Shown: positions 16,191-25,464 of the stretch, in pieces
Layout: the number at the start of each line of letters is the position of its first letter
Numbering within the stretch: position 1 is the stretch's first letter
Assembly (NCBI RefSeq): GCF_016124325.1
Contig: NZ_WGNY01000006.1
Span: 124,001-188,000, forward strand
Reading direction: 5' to 3'
Length of the DNA stretch: 64,000 bases
From: Phenylobacterium sp.
GTDB taxonomy: Bacteria; Pseudomonadota; Alphaproteobacteria; Caulobacterales; Caulobacteraceae
Translations under genes and position numbers: made by a program
Notes under the pieces: model-generated
Database searches by the model: none
What the model was told of the DNA's origin: nothing
What the model saw: only the letters and a program-made list of their open reading frames with translations

Positions 16191-16652
16191 GTGGACATCG
16201 TTCTTGACCAAATCGATCGGCGCCTGCTGCGGGAACTGCAGAAGGACGCCACGGTCGCCATCGCCGAACTGGCGGCCACGGTGGGGCTCTCGCAGACCCC
16301 TTGCTGGAAGCGGATCAAGCGGCTGACCGACGCGGGCGTCATCACCCGCCGCGTCGCGCTCCTCGACCCCGACAAGCTCGATCTCGGCTTGGTGGTGTTC
16401 GTCTCGGTCCGCACGAACCGGCACGACCCCGAATGGCTGGACGCCTTCGCCAAGGCCGCCGCCGCGATGCCCGAGGTCGTCGAGTTCTACCGGCTGTCGG
16501 GCGACACCGACTATCTGCTCAAGGTGATCGTGAAGGACATCGCGGCCTACGACGCCCTCTACAAGCGCCTGATCGGCGCGGTCCCGCTCTCGGATGTCAG
16601 TTCGGCGTTCGCGATGGAGCAGATCAAGTCGACGACCGCCCTGCCCGTCTGA
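16191..16652 (+). CDS. Lrp/AsnC family regulator
   Basis: 153 residues, GTG start. N-terminal helix-turn-helix (IAELAATVGLSQTPCWKRIKRL) followed by the RAM ligand-binding domain (LVVFVSVRTNRHDPEWLDAF ... VVEFYRLSGDTDYLLKVIVKD). Such proteins sense amino acids and usually regulate a neighbour; here the neighbours are an efflux permease and an acyl-CoA synthetase, with no amino acid gene beside it. Confidence 0.92.
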   Translation: MDIVLDQIDRRLLRELQKDATVAIAELAATVGLSQTPCWKRIKRLTDAGVITRRVALLDPDKLDLGLVVFVSVRTNRHDPEWLDAFAKAAAAMPEVVEFYRLSGDTDYLLKVIVKDIAAYDALYKRLIGAVPLSDVSSAFAMEQIKSTTALPV

Positions 16653-16732
16653 CCAACAGGCGTTTGACATAACGCCACGGCAGGCGCCCAACTTCCCGGA
16701 AAGCCATAAGCGTATCGGGAGGCGACGCAGCC

Positions 16733-18364
16733 ATGGGATGGACCATCGCTGATGTTTGGGAGGCGATCGCGGTCGCGCAGCCAGATCGGGCGGCGCTGAT
16801 CCACGGCGAACGGCTGATCACCTGGGCCGAGTTCGACCGGCGCGCCGACGCCCTGGCCGCCCACCTGATCGCCAAGGGGGTCACCCATCAGGGCAAGGTC
16901 GCCGGCTATCTCTTCAACGGTCCCGAATACCTTGAGGCCTACTTCGCCGCCTTCAAGGGCGGGTTCGCGCCGGTGAACACCAACTACCGATATGGCGCGG
17001 AAGAGGTGCTCTACCTCTTCGACAACGCCGACGCGGAGGCCGTCGTCTTCCACGCCGGGTTCGCCGACCTCATCGAGAAGATCCGGGGCCGCCTGCCCAA
17101 GGTGAAGGCGTGGATCGCGGTCGCCGAACCGGGCCACCCCACGCCGTCCTGGGCCGACGACTACGACCGGATCGTCGCCGACACGCCGAACGCGCGGCCG
17201 GTGAAGGCGCCCTGGGGACGCTCGAGCGACGATCTGCTGCTGCTCTACACTGGCGGCACGACCGGCATGCCGAAGGGCGTGATGTGGCGCCAGGACGACC
17301 TGTTCCAGGTGCTTGGCGCCGGGGGCAACGCGGCCCTGGGCATCCCGCCGGCGGAGTCGATCCCCGAACTGATCGCCCGGATCCAGGGACCGGACCATCT
17401 GCGGCCCACCATGATCGTGGCCGCGCCGCTGATGCACGGCACCGGCCAGTTCTCGGCGTTCATCGCCTTCAACAGCGGCGGGACGGTCTGCGCCCTGCCG
17501 TCGCGCAAGTTCAGCGCCATCGAACTGTGGGACGAGGCCCAGCGGCTGAAGGCCACCAACATCGTGATCGTCGGCCTGGCCTTCTCCACGCCCATGCTTG
17601 AGGCGCTGGACGCCAATCCGGGTCGCTGGGACCTGTCGAGCGTGCGCTCGATGAGTTCGTCGGGCTCGATGTGGAGCTACGAGAACAAGAAGGGCCTGCT
17701 GGGCCACATCCCGCAGGCGATGATCGCCGACAGCTTCGGCTCGTCGGAAGCGGTCGGCCTGGGCGCCTCGGCCTCGGCCGCGGGCATGGAAGCCCAGACG
17801 GCGGCCTTCATGCTGGGCCCGAACACGGCGGTCTTCACCGAGGACGGTCGTCGCGTGACGCCCGGGTCGGGCGAGCGGGGGTTGGTCGCCGTCTCCGGCT
17901 TCCTGCCGCAGGGCTACTACAAGGACCACGAGAAGACCGAGAAGACCTTCAAGTGGATCGAAGGCGTGCGCTGGAGCGTGCCCGGCGACTGGGCCGAGGT
18001 GAACACCGACGGCACGCTGAAGCTGCTGGGCCGCGGGTCGGTATGCATCAACACCGGCGGCGAGAAGGTGTTCCCCGAGGAGGTCGAGGAGGCGCTGAAG
18101 CGCCACGCCACGGTCCGAGACGCCGTGGTCGTGGGCGTTCCCGATGTCAGGTTCGGCGAGCGGATCTGCGCCGTCGTCGAGCCGGAGGCCGGCGAGACGC
18201 CGGCGTTGCAGGAGCTATCGGCATTCGTGCACAGCCAACTGGCCGGCTACAAGGCGCCGCGGGAGCTGGTGGTGGTTGATTCCATCGGCCGCGCGCCCAA
18301 CGGCAAGGTCGACTACAAGGCGATCAAGGAACATGCGCTGAAGACGCTGGGCGTCCCAGCCTAG
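16733..18364 (+). CDS. Acyl-CoA synthetase (AMP-forming)
   Basis: 543 residues of the ANL superfamily. P-loop YTGGTTGMPKGVMW lies about residue 176, and the hinge region reads LLGRGSVCINTGGEKVFPEEVEEAL, followed by the C-terminal lysine in APNGKVDYKAIK. It adenylates a carboxylic acid and transfers it to CoA. The subfamily resembles FadD-like synthetases for fatty or steroid side-chain acids. It stands alone on the plus strand, its TAG stop lying in the CTAG end of an intergenic repeat. Confidence 0.9.
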   Translation: MGWTIADVWEAIAVAQPDRAALIHGERLITWAEFDRRADALAAHLIAKGVTHQGKVAGYLFNGPEYLEAYFAAFKGGFAPVNTNYRYGAEEVLYLFDNADAEAVVFHAGFADLIEKIRGRLPKVKAWIAVAEPGHPTPSWADDYDRIVADTPNARPVKAPWGRSSDDLLLLYTGGTTGMPKGVMWRQDDLFQVLGAGGNAALGIPPAESIPELIARIQGPDHLRPTMIVAAPLMHGTGQFSAFIAFNSGGTVCALPSRKFSAIELWDEAQRLKATNIVIVGLAFSTPMLEALDANPGRWDLSSVRSMSSSGSMWSYENKKGLLGHIPQAMIADSFGSSEAVGLGASASAAGMEAQTAAFMLGPNTAVFTEDGRRVTPGSGERGLVAVSGFLPQGYYKDHEKTEKTFKWIEGVRWSVPGDWAEVNTDGTLKLLGRGSVCINTGGEKVFPEEVEEALKRHATVRDAVVVGVPDVRFGERICAVVEPEAGETPALQELSAFVHSQLAGYKAPRELVVVDSIGRAPNGKVDYKAIKEHALKTLGVPA

Positions 18365-18483
18365 AGCCTAGTGCGCGTTAGGCGAAGGTGTGAGCGGTTT
18401 CGCCGCGCGAACGCGCTCCATACTTTTGAATCTCGAGCACGATTCAGCGGTCAGGTGATTCCACCTGGCCCCATCGTGCCCTA
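18362..18483. repeat. Intergenic repeat element, copy 1
   Basis: Fills the whole gap between two convergent genes and begins and ends with TAG/CTA, which supply their stop codons. Its core 18394-18455 is 62 bp, aligning without gaps to 25378-25439 with 49 identical bases. The right part contains CAGGTG-ATTC-CACCTG, able to form a hairpin. Confidence 0.7.
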
Positions 18484-19791
18484 GCGCGGCTCCCTCGAGA
18501 GCCGCGACATCAGCAGGGCCGCACGCTTGGCCTGGACGTCGAGGCTCTTGAGATCGGCGGTCTCGCCGGGCGCGTGACTGCCCTCGCCGGCCATCCCCAA
18601 TCCCACGAGGCCGTCGATGAAGGCCACGAACGAGATGTCGCCGGCCCCTCGCTGGGCGGGATCGCCTGCTGGCATCGCGGGCAGGCCCAGGGTGGCGTTC
18701 ACGTCGTTGAGCTTGGCTAGCAGGGCCTTGTTGCCCTCGGTCGGAGCCATGGGCGGATAGCCGTCCGCCGCGAAGGCGATCTCGGCGTCGGTGCGGTCGA
18801 GGTGCCGGGCCACGATCGCGCGCATGCGCTCGCGCACGCGGTCTTCCTGTTCGGGCGAGAGGGTGCGGATGTCGCCGCGGGCGATGGCCGTGGCGGCGAT
18901 CACATTGGGCTTGCCCGCCGCCGTCCCGCCCGTGTCGCCGGCATTGAGCTCGGCGCTGGAGCCGCCGAGGATCAGGCCCACGTTGTAGGTCAGGTTGGGT
19001 TCGGGCAACTCGCGCCGGAACTCGTCCAGGATGCGGACCAGCTCATAGACCGCGCCACAGCCCACCTGCGGCCGGCAGACGCCGGAGGAATGGCCCGATT
19101 TCGCCGTCGCGCGGATCGTCCACGAGCTTGAAGACCGCCGGGCGATCGAGCCCACGTCCTGGCCGTTCGCGCGGGAAAGGCCCTCGAAGTCCAATGCGAC
19201 GTCGCTGGCGTGGCCGGCGGCGATCAGGTCGGCGCGCGCCACCGAGAGCGGCGAGCCGGGCTTCTCCTCGTCCCCGGTGAGCACGACGGTGATGTCGGCG
19301 TCCTTCAGCGTTCCGGCGGCCTGCATCGCTCGCAAAGCCGCCAGCATGATGACGTCGCCGCCCTTCATGTCGCCGACGCCGGGCCCTTCGACCGTGTCGC
19401 CCGTCACCTTCCAGCCCTGGAATGGGCTGTCGGGCTCGAACACCGTGTCCAGGTGTCCGATCAGGAGCATGCGCTTGCCGCGCCCGGAGCCCTTGTGCGT
19501 GGCGACAAGGTGCCCGGCGCGCGCCACCTGGCTCATCGGAATCCATCGGACTTCGAACCCAAGGGCCTCGAACTCCGGTCGGAGCATGCGCCCCACCTGC
19601 TCGACGCCCGCGAGGTTCATGGTGCCCGAATTCGTGCGCACCAGGTCTTCGAGGAGCTTGAGGTTCCGGCCATGCTCGGCTTCGATGACCGAGATCATCC
19701 TGGCCTCGGCCTTGGTCGGCGGGGCCGCGGACGCCGGACCTGCCGCCGCAAGCGCCGCGGCCGCCAGCATCCCGAACCCCCGCAGCCTCAT
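18481..19791 (-). CDS. Exported M20 family metallopeptidase (glutamate carboxypeptidase type)
   Basis: 436 residues with an N-terminal signal peptide (MLAAAALAAAGPASA). Zinc-ligand motifs: IGHLDTVFE, GDMKGGDV, and the catalytic/ligand block TGDEEKPGS; a C-terminal His is in GEGSHAPGET. The insert between them is the M20 dimerisation domain. Probably a periplasmic aminoacylase or carboxypeptidase. Six bp downstream of the XRE regulator gene, so part of its transcript. Confidence 0.9.
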   Translation of the reverse strand: MRLRGFGMLAAAALAAAGPASAAPPTKAEARMISVIEAEHGRNLKLLEDLVRTNSGTMNLAGVEQVGRMLRPEFEALGFEVRWIPMSQVARAGHLVATHKGSGRGKRMLLIGHLDTVFEPDSPFQGWKVTGDTVEGPGVGDMKGGDVIMLAALRAMQAAGTLKDADITVVLTGDEEKPGSPLSVARADLIAAGHASDVALDFEGLSRANGQDVGSIARRSSSSWTIRATAKSGHSSGVCRPQVGCGAVYELVRILDEFRRELPEPNLTYNVGLILGGSSAELNAGDTGGTAAGKPNVIAATAIARGDIRTLSPEQEDRVRERMRAIVARHLDRTDAEIAFAADGYPPMAPTEGNKALLAKLNDVNATLGLPAMPAGDPAQRGAGDISFVAFIDGLVGLGMAGEGSHAPGETADLKSLDVQAKRAALLMSRLSREPR

Positions 19792-19797
19792 GAGCCG

Positions 19798-20181
19798 TCA
19801 GCCGGGCTGGCGAAGACTGCGGACGAACTCGACGAGCGCGGAACGCGAGACTCCACGGGGAAGACTGGCGTAGGCCTTGAGGAGTTCGAGCGCGCCCGGT
19901 TCAGCCAGCAGGGCCGCGACTTCGTCGACGGCTCCGCTGGAGGCGGACGCCTCGCCGAACATCTCGGCGACCGGCACGCCAAGTGTCTTGGCGATGCGGG
20001 TGAGCATCGATGCGCTGACGCGATTGGCGCCACGTTCATATTTCTGGATCTGCTGGAAGGTCACGCCAGCGGCTTCCGCCAGCGCCTGTTGAGACAGGCC
20101 CCGCACCTTTCTCAGCAGCCGTATCCGCGCCCCTACCGCAACGTCAACGGGGTCGGCGGCCGCCTCGGGTCTGTTGGCCAT
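19798..20181 (-). CDS. XRE family transcriptional regulator
   Basis: 127 residues. A helix-turn-helix of the HTH_3 type covers residues 17-71 ([37 protein letters not shown]), followed by an alpha-helical tail. The form with QKYERG is common in alphaproteobacteria, where such small regulators act on stress or cell-envelope genes. Likely co-transcribed with the M20 peptidase. Confidence 0.9.
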   Translation of the reverse strand: MANRPEAAADPVDVAVGARIRLLRKVRGLSQQALAEAAGVTFQQIQKYERGANRVSASMLTRIAKTLGVPVAEMFGEASASSGAVDEVAALLAEPGALELLKAYASLPRGVSRSALVEFVRSLRQPG

Positions 20182-20213
20182 ATGGGTTCCGGGTCTCCTC
20201 TGGGCATGGTGCT

Positions 20214-20456
20214 CTACCCCGCTCTGCTGGCTTCGTCATCCAGCGGGGGAACGAGGTTCTCTTGCGGCGCCGGCCCGTCTTTTATGCAGTAGCAGGCTTC
20301 GGCGATCACAATGCCCAAGGCCCGCCGCAAGGGACCGTACGCCGGCGCATCGCGTTCCAACTGAATTAGCTCTTCTTCGTAGGGGGACAACAACTCCACA
20401 AGGTTTTGCGCAAGGCGCCTTGCGTGTTCCGAATCTTCACTCATCACGTTCCCCAT
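20214..20456 (-). CDS. Small acidic protein of unknown function
   Basis: 80 residues (76 if the second Met at 20444 is used, [19 protein letters not shown]). No recognised domain; predicted largely helical and acidic, with two cysteines in EACYCIKDG. It lies 32 bp upstream of the XRE gene on the same strand, in a stretch of lower GC than its neighbours, which hints at transferred DNA. Real-gene status rests on position and composition only. Confidence 0.5.
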   Translation of the reverse strand: MGNVMSEDSEHARRLAQNLVELLSPYEEELIQLERDAPAYGPLRRALGIVIAEACYCIKDGPAPQENLVPPLDDEASRAG

Positions 20457-20966
20457 CGCCGGAACCTCGACTATCGACTAGGCGAATGCAAGCAACCCCA
20501 GCGAGCGAACGTTGGTGGAGCTATCGCAGACCGCGCGCGAAAGGGCGCGCGCACTACCCAATCTGGGTACCGCGTTCGCCGAAGCCACGGCCGGCCGACA
20601 ACGACGAAAAAAAGGCCGCGCCCGGGGGCGCGGCCAGTTATTAGGGAGGAAACGCCCAAAAGGGCGAGAACCTTTCTGCTCCTTTGCTGCACCGCACGCA
20701 AGCAAAAATTCAAGCCAGGATGAAATGTCGCGCAGCGGGGCGGCTTCGCCCCTGCGACCGCCCCTCCCGTCACCGGACCATCGCCCATTCCTCCTCCGGT
20801 TACGGGGTTACGTGGGGGCAATTCGGCCGGAATGGGCGTGTTTCGAGGTTGAAGCCGCCCGCTTGCCGTCGAATCGAAAGCCGCCCGCCGACCTGCCTTC
20901 CGGACGCACGGATAGCGTCACAGCCGGCCCCGCCCACGCTCAAGGCATGTTGCACCGCAAGAAACG
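20457..20966. other. Intergenic, no gene seen apart from a minus-strand terminator
   Basis: Reading frames here are broken or improbable. The only clear signal is the terminator at 20607-20635; the stretch could be a long 3' untranslated region of the tetR gene at 20967 or hold an unrecognised small RNA on the minus strand. Confidence 0.5.
20607..20635 (-). terminator. Intrinsic terminator, minus strand
   Basis: GGCCGCGCC (20614-20622) and GGCGCGGCC (20627-20635) pair perfectly around a 4-nt loop; seven A bases at 20607-20613 give a U7 tract on the minus-strand transcript. Confidence 0.85.
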
Positions 20967-21665
20967 CTAGGCTTGGGCGCGTCGGCGAACCACTTCCTCA
21001 AGGCCGGCCGCGCACCACGCGTAGAGCCGGGCCCGAACGGCCTGCATGTCGGTCGAGCGGCACAATCCGCCCGACAACTGGTCGATGCGGCCGGTCTCCG
21101 ACAGCGTGAGCATCATCGCGCCGGTCAGGAACTGGTAGCACCAGTAGAGGTCGCGGTCGGCCGCCTGAGGCAGGGCGGCCTTCCAGGCCGCGACGAGTTC
21201 ATGCACGACCGGGTCGAAAAACCGATGCATGGTCTCGCCGCCCCAGGCCGGCGTGTTGTTCACGAGCGCGACCAGCCGGAAGTAGTTCTTCCAGCCTTCG
21301 TCGTTGGCCAGCGAAAGCTCGAGCAGAGGCCCCATGAAGGCCTCGATGATTCCTTCGACGTCCAAGGCGCCGGCGCGCGCTTCGGCATAGCCCCGCATCG
21401 CCTCGAGGCGCATCGAGTTGAGCAGCCCCGCGCGCCGCGCGAACACGCTGTCGAACAACTCGCGTTTGGCGCCGAAGTAGTAGTGAATCAGCGCCGTATC
21501 GACGCCAGCCTCGGCCGCCACCTGGCGGACGGTGACGCCATAGAAGCCATGCCGCGAGAACAGGGCCTCCGCAGCGTCGAGGATCGTCTCTCTCAGATCG
21601 GGGCCTTGCCCCTTGGGGCGTCGGCCCCGCACGGAACGCCCTTCGCCTTCGACCGCGCGCGCCAT
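20967..21665 (-). CDS. TetR/AcrR family regulator
   Basis: 232 residues. The DNA-binding part is residues 23-69 (ETILDAAEALFSRHGFYGVT, VRQVAAEAGVDTALIHYYFG, KRELF). The C-terminal ligand domain (WKNYFRLVALVNNTPAWGGETM) resembles the TetR_C group that regulates fatty-acid or envelope genes. Target unknown; the divergent neighbour is the MscS-trehalose operon 378 bp away. Confidence 0.9.
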   Translation of the reverse strand: MARAVEGEGRSVRGRRPKGQGPDLRETILDAAEALFSRHGFYGVTVRQVAAEAGVDTALIHYYFGAKRELFDSVFARRAGLLNSMRLEAMRGYAEARAGALDVEGIIEAFMGPLLELSLANDEGWKNYFRLVALVNNTPAWGGETMHRFFDPVVHELVAAWKAALPQAADRDLYWCYQFLTGAMMLTLSETGRIDQLSGGLCRSTDMQAVRARLYAWCAAGLEEVVRRRAQA

Positions 21666-22043
21666 CCGCCGATTCCCGCCTCCTCCGCCATGATCGGGCT
21701 AGCATCGATTGCACGCCTTGGCGTGGCCTGCCAGGGGCCCAGCCCTTACAGAAGAAGAAGCGCGGCGCGTTGTATATCAATGCAGAAGCTTTGGTTGTCG
21801 CTGAATAACACCCGGCGCCGTCAAAATGCCCTCCAGACAGGCAATGACATATTTGTGCACGCTGATCCGCCGCCCGCGAGGGTCGACATCGACTTGTCGA
21901 GTCGCTAGTTAAACCGCCACAGCACGGATTTTCGAAGTGTTTACATCGCGCGGGCGACCGGACGCGCGAATTCTCGCGTGTTCCTTCAGATCGACGGGAC
22001 ACCGATATGCAAACACTCAAGACCGCAAGGAGATAGAGGACGG
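21666..22043. other. Divergent intergenic region between tetR and mscS, promoter region
   Basis: No gene. It is AT-richer than the surroundings and contains a near-perfect 18-bp palindrome ACGCGCGAATTCTCGCGT at 21962-21979 (one mismatched pair), a candidate regulator site upstream of the osmotic operon, and a good ribosome site AGAGGA just before 22044. Confidence 0.5.
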
Positions 22044-23207
22044 ATGACGGCGAGTGAGCGGCTACTGAGCGCGTGGGCGAGCGCGTGGACCGCGCTATCC
22101 GGCCTGACGCCGTCCGAGCTCGCGGTCGACGCCGGCCTGACGATCGGCATACTGGTGGGGGCGTGGATCCTGGCTCAGCTCGCCGGGAGCTTCCTACGCG
22201 CGCTTTCCCATCACGTGCCGGGCGCGCCCACCGCCGACAAGATGGTGAGGACTAGTCGGCTCGGACGCCTGCTCCTGCTGATCGTCCGCACGGCGCTCGT
22301 GTTGGCGGCCGCGGGCCTCGTCGCCATGGTCTGGGGATTCGATGTCGCCGGCTGGGCGGCCGAGGCTCCCGGCGAAGCCATCACCGGCGCCGCGCTGCGG
22401 CTGACGCTCGTGCTGGTGGGCGCCGCCATCGCCGTTGAGGCGGCCGGCTTCGTGATCGGGCGCACCCTGGATCGCATGGCGGCGCGCGCCGCAGAGCCGC
22501 GGCGCAGAGCCCAGCTCCTCACCCTGAGCCCGCTGCTCAAGGGCGCCGCCCAAAGCGCGATCGTCATCGTCGCGACGCTCACCGCGTTGAGCGAGATCGG
22601 CGTTCAGGTCGGACCGCTGCTCGCCGGAGCCGGCGTGGTCGGAATCGCCCTGGGCTTCGGAGCTCAGACCCTTGTGAAGGACCTGCTCACCGGCGTGTTC
22701 CTGATCATCGAGGACATCGTCTCTGTGGGCGACATCGTGAAGATCGGCGACTCGGCCGGCGTGGTCGAACGGATGACCTTGCGAACGATCCGCCTGCGCG
22801 ACCTGGACGGGACCCTCCACGTCTTTCCGTACGGCGAGGCTCAAGTCGTCCACAATCTGACCAAGACCTTCTCGTACTACGTCTTCAACCTGCAGATTTC
22901 CTATGGCTCCGATATCGACAAGGCGCTCCGGATCATTCGGGAGGTGGGCGAAGGCATGCAGCGAGACGCGGATTTCGCCGACAAGATCCTGGAACCGATC
23001 GAGGTGATGGGCGTGGACAGCCTGGCCGACAGCGGCGTGGTGCTGAAGGCGCGCATCAAGACCAAGCCCATCCAGCAATGGGCCGTGGGACGCGAATACA
23101 ACCGCCGCATCAAGCAGGCGTTCGACCGCGCCGGCATCGAGATCCCCTTCCCGCACATGAAGCTCGTCCTGCCGGAAGGGCAGCTCAGCGAACTGGCCGC
23201 GCATTGA
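22044..23207 (+). CDS. MscS family mechanosensitive channel
   Basis: 387 residues, ATG preceded by AGAGGA. Four or more membrane helices, with the pore-lining helix and following signature seen as LLAGAGVVGIALGFGAQTLV and KDLLTGVFLIIEDIVSVGDIVKIG, then a cytoplasmic MscS beta/alpha vestibule. It opens on hypo-osmotic shock to release solutes. Its stop overlaps the otsB start, and the operon also makes trehalose, so one unit covers both accumulation and release of osmolyte. Confidence 0.93.
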   Translation: MTASERLLSAWASAWTALSGLTPSELAVDAGLTIGILVGAWILAQLAGSFLRALSHHVPGAPTADKMVRTSRLGRLLLLIVRTALVLAAAGLVAMVWGFDVAGWAAEAPGEAITGAALRLTLVLVGAAIAVEAAGFVIGRTLDRMAARAAEPRRRAQLLTLSPLLKGAAQSAIVIVATLTALSEIGVQVGPLLAGAGVVGIALGFGAQTLVKDLLTGVFLIIEDIVSVGDIVKIGDSAGVVERMTLRTIRLRDLDGTLHVFPYGEAQVVHNLTKTFSYYVFNLQISYGSDIDKALRIIREVGEGMQRDADFADKILEPIEVMGVDSLADSGVVLKARIKTKPIQQWAVGREYNRRIKQAFDRAGIEIPFPHMKLVLPEGQLSELAAH

Positions 23208-23980
23208 TGCTGACACGGACGAAGACGCCCCCCCGGACAGTCTGGGACGCCGCCGAGACCGCCCTGTTCCTCGACCTGGATGGAACCCTGGCGCCGATCG
23301 TGGAAGTCCCGTCGGAGGCGCGCGTGGATGATGCGTGCCGCGAGGTCCTGGCGCGCGCGCGGGAGCGGCTGGCGGGACGCGTCGCCATCGTGAGCGGCCG
23401 CACGATCGACGTCGTCGACAATATCCTCGGCGGCGCGGTGCTGTGCGTCGCCGGCGTCCATGGCCTGCAACGGCGCAACGCGTTGGGCGAAGTGTTCGAA
23501 AAGCCGCCGCATGCGCGGGTGGCCCAGGCCGCCGCGACGCTGGAGGCGCTCGCCCGCAAGACGCCTGGCCTCCTCGTCGAGACGAAGGGCCCAAGCGTGG
23601 CGATCCACTACCGCAAGGCGGCCTCGGCCGAGGCGGCGGTGCTTGAGGCGGTGGAGCGGATCGCCCAGGCGAGCGGCCTGGACCTGCAGCTCGGCAAGGC
23701 CGTGGCGGAACTGCGGACTCCAGGGCCCAACAAGGCCACCGCGATCCGCCGCTTCATGCTGGAAGCGCCGTTCCGGGGCGCGCGGCCGCTGTTCGTCGGC
23801 GACGACCTCACCGACGAACCCGCCTTCGCCGAAGCCCGGCGGCTGGGCGGCGCGGGCCTGCTGGTGGGCCAGCCCAGGCCCACAAAGGCGCAGGGCCGCC
23901 TTGAGGATCCGGCCGGCGTCGTGGCCTGGATCGCACGCGGCCTGGACACGGGCCGTTTCGAGCTGGAGGCGGCCCCATGA
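23207..23980 (+). CDS. otsB: Trehalose-6-phosphate phosphatase
   Basis: 257 residues, ATG overlapping the mscS stop by one base (TGATG). HAD superfamily: nucleophile in LFLDLDGTLAPI, motif II Ser in IVSGRTID, and the acidic metal site GDDLTDEPAF. It hydrolyses trehalose 6-phosphate to trehalose in the cytoplasm. Coupled to otsA by a 4-bp overlap (ATGA). Confidence 0.95.
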   Translation: MLTRTKTPPRTVWDAAETALFLDLDGTLAPIVEVPSEARVDDACREVLARARERLAGRVAIVSGRTIDVVDNILGGAVLCVAGVHGLQRRNALGEVFEKPPHARVAQAAATLEALARKTPGLLVETKGPSVAIHYRKAASAEAAVLEAVERIAQASGLDLQLGKAVAELRTPGPNKATAIRRFMLEAPFRGARPLFVGDDLTDEPAFAEARRLGGAGLLVGQPRPTKAQGRLEDPAGVVAWIARGLDTGRFELEAAP

Positions 23981-25365
23981 ACCGGCTGATCGTGATCTCG
24001 AACCGGGTGAATCCGCCGACCGATCCGAGCGTGGCCACCAGCGGCGGCCTGGCCATGGCCCTGGCCGCCGCCCTCCGGGAATACTCCGGCATTTGGTTCG
24101 GCTGGAGCGGCGAAACCGCCGAAACCTACACAGGTCAACTCTCGATCGACCGGATCGGCGGCGTGACCGTCGCCACCATCGACCTCGATGAGCAGGATCG
24201 GCAGGAATACTACAACGGCTACGCCAACAAGACGCTTTGGCCCCTATTCCACTATCGCACCGATCTGACGGCCTACGAGCGGTCGTTCGGGGTCGGCTAC
24301 GAGCGGGTGAACGGGCGGTTCGCGCAAGGCGTGCGTCCCCTGATCGAGGCGGACGATCTCGTCTGGGTGCACGACTACCACCTGCTCCTGCTGGCCCAGG
24401 AACTCCGGCGGCTCGGCGTGAAGAACCGGATCGGCTTCTTCCTCCATATTCCCTGGCCCGGCCGACGCACGTTCACCACCCTGCCCAAGCATCGGCAGCT
24501 GGTTGAGGCGCTCCTGGACTACGACCTGATCGGCTTCCAGACCGAAGACTCCTGCGACGCCTTTGCGGACTACGTGGTCCATACGCTCGGCGGGACCGTC
24601 AGCGAGGACGGCGTCGTGCAGGCGCGGGGCAAGACCACGAGGATCGGCGCCTTCCCGATCGGCATCGACGCCGAGGCGTTCGACGCCGCGGTCCGCTCGC
24701 CGGCCGCGGAGTCCTATCGCGAGCGGATGAGGGTGAGCGCCGCCGGCCGCAAGACGATCCTCGGCGTCGATCGGCTGGACTACTCCAAGGGCCTTGAGGA
24801 GCGATTCCTGGCCTACGAACAGCTGCTCACCGACCACCCGGAACTGCACGAACATGTGCTGATGCTGCAGATCGCCATCCTCAGCCGGGAGGAGGTGGAC
24901 GCCTATCAGGACCTGCGGGAGCGGCTGGACACCGTCAGCGGGCGGATCAACGGGGCGTTCGCGAGCGTGGACTGGGTGCCGCTGCGCTACGTCAACCGCC
25001 CCTACCGGCGCGACGAGTTGGCCGGAATCTATCGGGCGGCCGACATCGGCCTGGTGACGCCGCTGCGCGACGGGATGAACCTGGTGGCCAAGGAATACGT
25101 GGCCGCCCAGGACCCCGACGATCCCGGCGTGCTGATCCTGTCGGAGTTCGCCGGCGCCGCGCCGCAGATGCCCGAGGCGCTGATCGTCAATCCGGTCAGC
25201 CGCGAGGACGTCGCCGAGGCCATCCGCCGGGGCCTCTCGATGCCGCTCGAGGAGCGGAAGGCGCGGTGGGAAGCTCTCGCCAAAGGCGTGCGCAAGGAGA
25301 ACGTGACGGCCTGGCGGGATTCGTTCGTCGCCGTTCTCGAACGGCCGCTGCTGACGGCGGCATAG
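23977..25365 (+). CDS. otsA: Trehalose-6-phosphate synthase
   Basis: 462 residues, GT20 retaining glycosyltransferase joining UDP-glucose and glucose 6-phosphate. Landmarks: N-terminal ISNRVNPP, the WVHDYHLLLL helix, GVDRLDYSKGLEERF, and DGMNLVAKEYVAAQ with the UDP-binding acidic residues. Last gene of mscS-otsB-otsA. The TAG stop is at the border of the second copy of the intergenic repeat. Confidence 0.96.
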   Translation: MNRLIVISNRVNPPTDPSVATSGGLAMALAAALREYSGIWFGWSGETAETYTGQLSIDRIGGVTVATIDLDEQDRQEYYNGYANKTLWPLFHYRTDLTAYERSFGVGYERVNGRFAQGVRPLIEADDLVWVHDYHLLLLAQELRRLGVKNRIGFFLHIPWPGRRTFTTLPKHRQLVEALLDYDLIGFQTEDSCDAFADYVVHTLGGTVSEDGVVQARGKTTRIGAFPIGIDAEAFDAAVRSPAAESYRERMRVSAAGRKTILGVDRLDYSKGLEERFLAYEQLLTDHPELHEHVLMLQIAILSREEVDAYQDLRERLDTVSGRINGAFASVDWVPLRYVNRPYRRDELAGIYRAADIGLVTPLRDGMNLVAKEYVAAQDPDDPGVLILSEFAGAAPQMPEALIVNPVSREDVAEAIRRGLSMPLEERKARWEALAKGVRKENVTAWRDSFVAVLERPLLTAA

Positions 25366-25464
25366 ACGACGGCGCGGGCGGCCTCGCCGCTCGAACGCGC
25401 GCCACGCTGTTGAGCCTGGAGAACGGTTCAGCGGGCAGGCGGCGCCCGATCTCAACGTGTTCTA
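25363..25464. repeat. Intergenic repeat element, copy 2
   Basis: Lies between convergent otsA and the RTX gene; the 62-bp core 25378-25439 matches the core of the element at 18362-18483 at 49 of 62 positions, and as in that copy the two outer TAG/CTA triplets are the stop codons of both flanking genes. Confidence 0.7.

Noticed and set aside
20471..20821. 116-residue minus-strand frame with GGAGGAGG before an ATG
   Set aside because: The frame runs straight through the strong terminator and has no coding-like composition.
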